Source: Bacteroidota bacterium
Lineage (GTDB): Bacteria > Bacteroidota > Bacteroidia > Bacteroidales > FEN-979
Assembly (NCBI GenBank): GCA_026391835.1
Contig: JAPLDF010000029.1
Span: forward strand, 1-53,633
Direction of reading: 5' to 3'
DNA: 53,633 nucleotides
The notes under the pieces were generated by a model. That model made no database searches. It was not told the DNA's origin and saw only the letters and a list, made by a program, of their open reading frames with translations. The stretch's first letter is position 1; every line of letters begins with the position of its first letter. Shown piece after piece: positions 50,163-53,633 of the stretch. Position numbers and translations under genes: made by a program.

Positions 50163-51962
50163 TTGCATTTTCCAAAAACCATTTTTGTCTTCCTGTTGTT
50201 ACTTGTTCCATACCTGAATCAGGGTAATGGGTCGGGACTGAATTTTCAAGTTGATTCTGCACAGCAGATCTACAAGGGTGCATTAAGGCAAAGGTCGATG
50301 CATAACATCATAATTGCATTGATCATATTGGGAAATTCGCGGAAAGATCAGGATATTGATTCAGCATACCTGGAGTATTCATTTGCACTTAAACTTGCCG
50401 ACCGGTTCAGGCTGGTCCGGTTTCGGCCTCAGATATTCTACGAAACTGGAGTTCTTCATATGAAAGCCGGCAACCTGAAAATGGCAATTGAACTTTTCGA
50501 CTCAGCCCGATGTTCGGCCATAAGAACAAGTAATGACACGATTGTTTGCAACGTTGACATCATGATGGGGACCATATATCTGGATGTTTGGAATCAGCAA
50601 CAGGCAAAATCATTGTTTGAAAGGGCGTTCAAACTTGCAATGGAAACGCATTTGTACAAACAGGCAGGCGTGGCTTTAGGGAATATAGCTCAATTCACCG
50701 GTGCTGCCGACAGCTCAATAAATACCATGAAAGCAGCCATCAGACTGATCGACAAAGTACCGGGACCCGGTAAAGAAAAGGGTATGATTTTTATCAATAT
50801 CGGTAACAGGATGTTAAATCCTGACTCTGCGATTTGGTATTATCAAAAAGCGATCTGTTCAGGAAATGGAAATCCCATACCCGATATTGTAATGCAGTCA
50901 TGCAATAACATGGCATACAGTCTTCTGGACAAACAACAGGCTACGAAAGCAGGGGAATTACTTCAGTTCACTGCCATTCCGATTGCAGCAGCAGATTCCA
51001 ATTTTGATTGGCTTGCGACGCTGTATGATACCTGGGCGGACGTAAAAATATATCAGCGGGATTACAAAGAGGCCCTTGCATTGGAAAAAAAAGCGATAAA
51101 GACGAGGATAATTGCCGAATCTCGGAAGTCTGTCATACAGGTCAGACTTTTATTAATGCTCCTGGATGTACGGAAAAAAGATCTCCTTTTTGACCAGGCG
51201 CAACTTCGCGTAACAAGTCAGCAGGACGACATCCTTTCATTAAAATTTATCGTTTTCAGCCTGGTAATAGTTTTATTACTGATAGGTGTAGCCTTGATCG
51301 GGGTTTTCCAGGGAATTAAAATAAAATCACAGCGTAAAGAACTTGAACTGACGAAGCGAAAAGTTGATATTCATGACTATGAAAGAAAGCAACTGGCCAT
51401 GCAATTGCACGACCTCACCGGGCCTTTTGACCGACAAATAGCCCGGCGAATCAATAATCTTTCGTTTACCGATCCATTGATGCGCGAAGAAATGATCGCG
51501 GAATGGAAAAAGGTATCCTCAACCATCCACTCTGTTTCTTACCAGCTGAATAATAAAATGGTCGAAGACCTTCCATTTCCCGAACTGATCAACAGCCTTG
51601 TTGAAGAGTTTCGTTTAATGACTGATTTGGTGATTGATTTTGAAATAGTAAAAGGAACTGTTATCTCTCAGGGGCAGCATGTCAACATGTTCTGTATCAT
51701 ACAGGAGCTTCTTACCAATGCGATGAAGTATGTGAAGACAGGATTGGTCAACATCAAATTGACGGCAGAGAATGAAACGCTTTATCTTTTTTACCATGAT
51801 GCCGGCCCTGGTTTTGACGTTGAAAAACAAAAAAAAGAGGGGATGGGAATAAACAATATCTTTGAACGGGCAATGCTGCTTGGCGGAAAAACCACCCTCA
51901 GATCTTCAGCCGAAAAAGGGACCAGCTGGAGTATCACCATTCCCAATAAAGATCATGAATAA
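50163..51962 (+). CDS. TPR-containing sensor histidine kinase (NarL-type, HisKA_3-like)
   Basis: The protein has a signal/anchor helix at the start, about seven helical TPR-like repeats (to about residue 355), a membrane helix (FIVFSLVIVLLLIGVALIGVF), a short coiled coil, a HisKA_3-like helix with the phospho-acceptor H in MQLHDLTGPFDRQI, and a HATPase domain with ELLTNAMKYV and DAGPGFD. The start is uncertain: no ATG exists near, and a TAAATTTG -7 box (50125-50132) overlaps the first TTG at 50130. TTG at 50163 gives the best signal sequence (starting HFPKTIFVFLLLL); 50145 and 50157 are alternatives. The partner regulator overlaps its last codons. Confidence 0.87.
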   Translation: MHFPKTIFVFLLLLVPYLNQGNGSGLNFQVDSAQQIYKGALRQRSMHNIIIALIILGNSRKDQDIDSAYLEYSFALKLADRFRLVRFRPQIFYETGVLHMKAGNLKMAIELFDSARCSAIRTSNDTIVCNVDIMMGTIYLDVWNQQQAKSLFERAFKLAMETHLYKQAGVALGNIAQFTGAADSSINTMKAAIRLIDKVPGPGKEKGMIFINIGNRMLNPDSAIWYYQKAICSGNGNPIPDIVMQSCNNMAYSLLDKQQATKAGELLQFTAIPIAAADSNFDWLATLYDTWADVKIYQRDYKEALALEKKAIKTRIIAESRKSVIQVRLLLMLLDVRKKDLLFDQAQLRVTSQQDDILSLKFIVFSLVIVLLLIGVALIGVFQGIKIKSQRKELELTKRKVDIHDYERKQLAMQLHDLTGPFDRQIARRINNLSFTDPLMREEMIAEWKKVSSTIHSVSYQLNNKMVEDLPFPELINSLVEEFRLMTDLVIDFEIVKGTVISQGQHVNMFCIIQELLTNAMKYVKTGLVNIKLTAENETLYLFYHDAGPGFDVEKQKKEGMGINNIFERAMLLGGKTTLRSSAEKGTSWSITIPNKDHE

Positions 51963-52611
51963 AACAAATAATACACATATAATCAGGTTATTGGTTGTTG
52001 AAGACAATGCCACGCTTGTATTGGCCGGGTTACGGAATTTTTTCAGACCCGACCGCGACCTGATCCAGGTAAGCGAATCGGTTTCGTGTGTTGAAGAAAC
52101 GCTTAACATCGCAGACAACTTTATTTTTGATGTGATCCTGCTTGACCTGATGATGCCGGATCATTCCCCTGGCGAGAACCTTGCTTTTTTAAAGACTCAT
52201 TTCCCCGGCAAACCGGTTGTGGTCTATACTTCTATAGATTCAGACATTTGGCGAAAACGAATGTTCAACCTGGGTGTTCATGGGTACGTGCATAAAAACG
52301 ATGGCCGGGATGTTCTGAAAAGGGCTATCATGGATGCCTTTGAAGGGAGAGTTACCCTTCAGGTTACCGATAATGAAAACCAGCAGGAATTAACTACAAA
52401 TATTCCCGTAAAAGGGGATCCTTGCCTCACCCTGGTTGAAAAGGAGTTGCTCTCCATGCTGGCCGACGGATTAAGATACAAACAGATTGGGATGGCTTTG
52501 AATATGAACGACGTTATCATTGAATCGACGGTAAAGAGATTGCGAAAAAAATTCGGAACAAACTCAACAACACAACTTATCCATATATTAACGAAGCAAG
52601 GTCTGTTATAA
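51955..52611 (+). CDS. LuxR/NarL-family response regulator
   Basis: From the ATG at 51955 the protein has 218 residues: receiver domain (about 9-130) with acidic pair ED at 16-17, phospho-acceptor D64 (ILLDLMMPDH) and conserved K in HKNDG, then a LuxR-type helix-turn-helix (about 155-215, LTLVEKELLSMLADGLRYKQIG). The ATG overlaps the kinase stop by 8 bases (ATGAATAA), showing a coupled two-component pair. A reading that begins 31 codons earlier in the kinase gene is rejected. Confidence 0.92.
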   Translation: MNKTNNTHIIRLLVVEDNATLVLAGLRNFFRPDRDLIQVSESVSCVEETLNIADNFIFDVILLDLMMPDHSPGENLAFLKTHFPGKPVVVYTSIDSDIWRKRMFNLGVHGYVHKNDGRDVLKRAIMDAFEGRVTLQVTDNENQQELTTNIPVKGDPCLTLVEKELLSMLADGLRYKQIGMALNMNDVIIESTVKRLRKKFGTNSTTQLIHILTKQGLL

Positions 52612-52975
52612 TAAAAATCAATCCCAAGTTCTTACCAACGAACCGGAGAATCCCCCTTTCCTGTATGCTCTGGAGGTATGATTGGCACCATTGCCGACAC
52701 CAGCCCAATTCTCTTCCTTGCACATTGTTAGCCAGATAACCTTTGTATTTGGCCTTTTTCTACCGGATTTCCGGCAAATAGATTTGGAACTCAGTTCTTG
52801 ACAATTCTTTTTATTTTCTTAACATTTGCAGGGAACTCAAACATCTCCCTCCTATGAAAAAAATCGCTAAGCGGATATATATCTTACCAATTTAGCGAGG
52901 AAACTTTATATTGCCAAGGTAAAAAACAACTACAAGACAGTCAACAAGACATTTATTCTTCAATAAAACATAGCG
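52612..52975. other. 364-bp intergenic region, no clear gene
   Basis: A short minus-strand frame of about 35 codons (roughly 52622-52730) reads like a Gly/Ser-rich protein tail but has no support. TTGACA at 52797-52802 followed by TAACATTTG near 52822 is a near-match to the promoter consensus, although far from the next ATG. CGCTAA/TTAGCG forms a 6-bp hairpin near 52865-52896. Nothing else was recognised. Confidence 0.3.
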
Positions 52976-53497
52976 ATGAAAACATCAGATAAAAGGTTAT
53001 TGGGATTAATATTATTGGTCTTTATGTCTATAGAGATACTACATGCTCAAAGTTGGAATTGGGGGCAACACGTTGGGAGTATCAATCAGGATGCAGGTGG
53101 TAGTATGTGTCTTGATGGGAATAACAACTTGTATGTATTTGGTAATTACTATTTTCCATATGGTATTTTTGGAAGAGATACACTTTTTACAAATGGGATT
53201 CAAGATATGTATATTTCCAAAATTGATCCTCAAGGTAATATCCTTTGGTCAAAAAAGGCTGGATCGGAAGATAATCCAAATATTAGCCATGATGGATCAG
53301 GAGATTTACTTTATGAAGAATCGACAAATACAATTATTATTACAGGAACAATGAACGGGACCAACGAACTGGTAAGTTCCTGTGAACTTGGGAATGGGGA
53401 TAATATTTTTCTTTCTAAACTAGATCTGAATGGAAATTGTATTTGGGCAATTGGAACGGCTTTTTTGGGACATGCCAGTGTATTAAGTATTTCGTAA
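52976..53497 (+). pseudogene. Truncated secreted SBBP/beta-propeller-type protein
   Basis: The frame starts with a signal peptide (about 1-25, EILHAQS) and continues with beta-propeller-like repeats of the SBBP kind (for example GGSMCLDGNNNLYVFGNY and YISKIDPQGNILWSKKAG). Proteins of this family in Bacteroidota normally exceed 400 residues and end in a T9SS domain. Here the frame stops after 173 residues in the middle of a repeat, 13 bases before the 3' end of a transposase gene read from the other strand. Truncation by insertion is the simplest explanation. Confidence 0.7.
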
Positions 53498-53510
53498 CTA
53501 ATCAGTCCTA

Positions 53511-53633
53511 CTAATAATGCGCGATTACATTCAGGGCTTTCAGCACATCTTGTTTGTTTTTGATGGCTGTTTCAATAATGGATCTCAGGACGGCAAAGTT
53601 CTCGGCGGCGAAGATAGTCTTGAACTGGCCGGA
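53511..53633 (-). CDS. Transposase C-terminal fragment (IS66-like), runs off the window
   Basis: The minus strand is open from the window end to a TAG at 53511-53513, giving the last 40 residues. They read SGQFKTIFAAENFAVLRSII and continue with ETAIKNKQDVLKALNVIAHY. The pattern of a sheet, then ATLRS-like helix and LEALxxIA end is typical of IS66-family transposase C-termini. The rest of the gene and the left end of the element lie beyond the window. The insertion appears to have cut the gene at 52976. Confidence 0.6.
   Translation of the reverse strand, partial: SGQFKTIFAAENFAVLRSIIETAIKNKQDVLKALNVIAHY

Overview
The window looks like a chromosome segment of a Bacteroidota bacterium, probably a Bacteroidales-like anaerobe. 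The evidence is a secreted protein with a type IX secretion C-terminal domain, purH joined to mreBCD, a Na+-translocating methylmalonyl-CoA decarboxylase operon, and repeated use of the Bacteroidota promoter pattern TTG-N19/21-TAnnTTTG. It is mostly ordinary housekeeping sequence, with mobile DNA at both edges and an unusual repeat system between 43 and 49 kb.

Layout. 1-870: the repeat-bearing end of an IS21-like element and a small unknown gene. 874-3441: tRNA-Gln next to glnS, then folB and tRNA-Cys. 3474-7379 (minus): purH-mreB-mreC-mreD. 7606-9355: an orphan MacB-type permease and a ferritin-like protein. 9426-16119 (minus): mce-mmdA-oadG-biotin carrier-oadB-udk-yyaL, i.e. methylmalonyl-CoA epimerisation and Na+-pumping decarboxylation with two trailing genes. 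16282-21882 (plus): a TetR-TolC-HlyD-permease-permease export cluster with no ATPase. 22001-23585: CYTH protein, tRNA-Ala, thpR and a small membrane protein. 23670-27818: a large T9SS cargo protein, divergent from an ECF sigma factor and its likely anti-sigma partner. 27826-29662: rpiB-lutB. 29663-30129: an AT-rich gap. 30130-38625 (plus): nadA, a MORN-like repeat protein, a pseudouridine synthase with a repetitive disordered tail, a REC-PAS protein and two transglutaminase-like secreted proteins. 38631-50017: dnaG, Fic, methyltransferase, hemW, histidine kinase, S9 peptidase, a DUF559 nuclease and mannose-1-phosphate guanylyltransferase. 50163-52611: a TPR histidine kinase and a LuxR-type regulator. 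52976-53633: a truncated secreted-protein gene running into the C-terminus of a transposase.

The strongest unexpected signal is a family of GC-rich palindromic repeats in the 43-49 kb region. One unit (48364-48879) has 47-bp terminal inverted repeats that agree at 45 positions, each repeat being itself a palindrome, and carries a single gene for a DUF559 (PD-(D/E)XK, Vsr-like) nuclease whose stop codon lies in the hairpin loop. A 250-bp copy (43069-43318) has the same ends and remnants of the same gene joined at short direct repeats. It fills exactly the gap between two convergent stop codons. A solitary palindrome is inserted in frame in hemW, a truncated one lies beside the full unit, and a second family forms another inverted pair at 46026-46194. 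This resembles an autonomous/non-autonomous (MITE- or REP-like) mobile system with no recognisable transposase.
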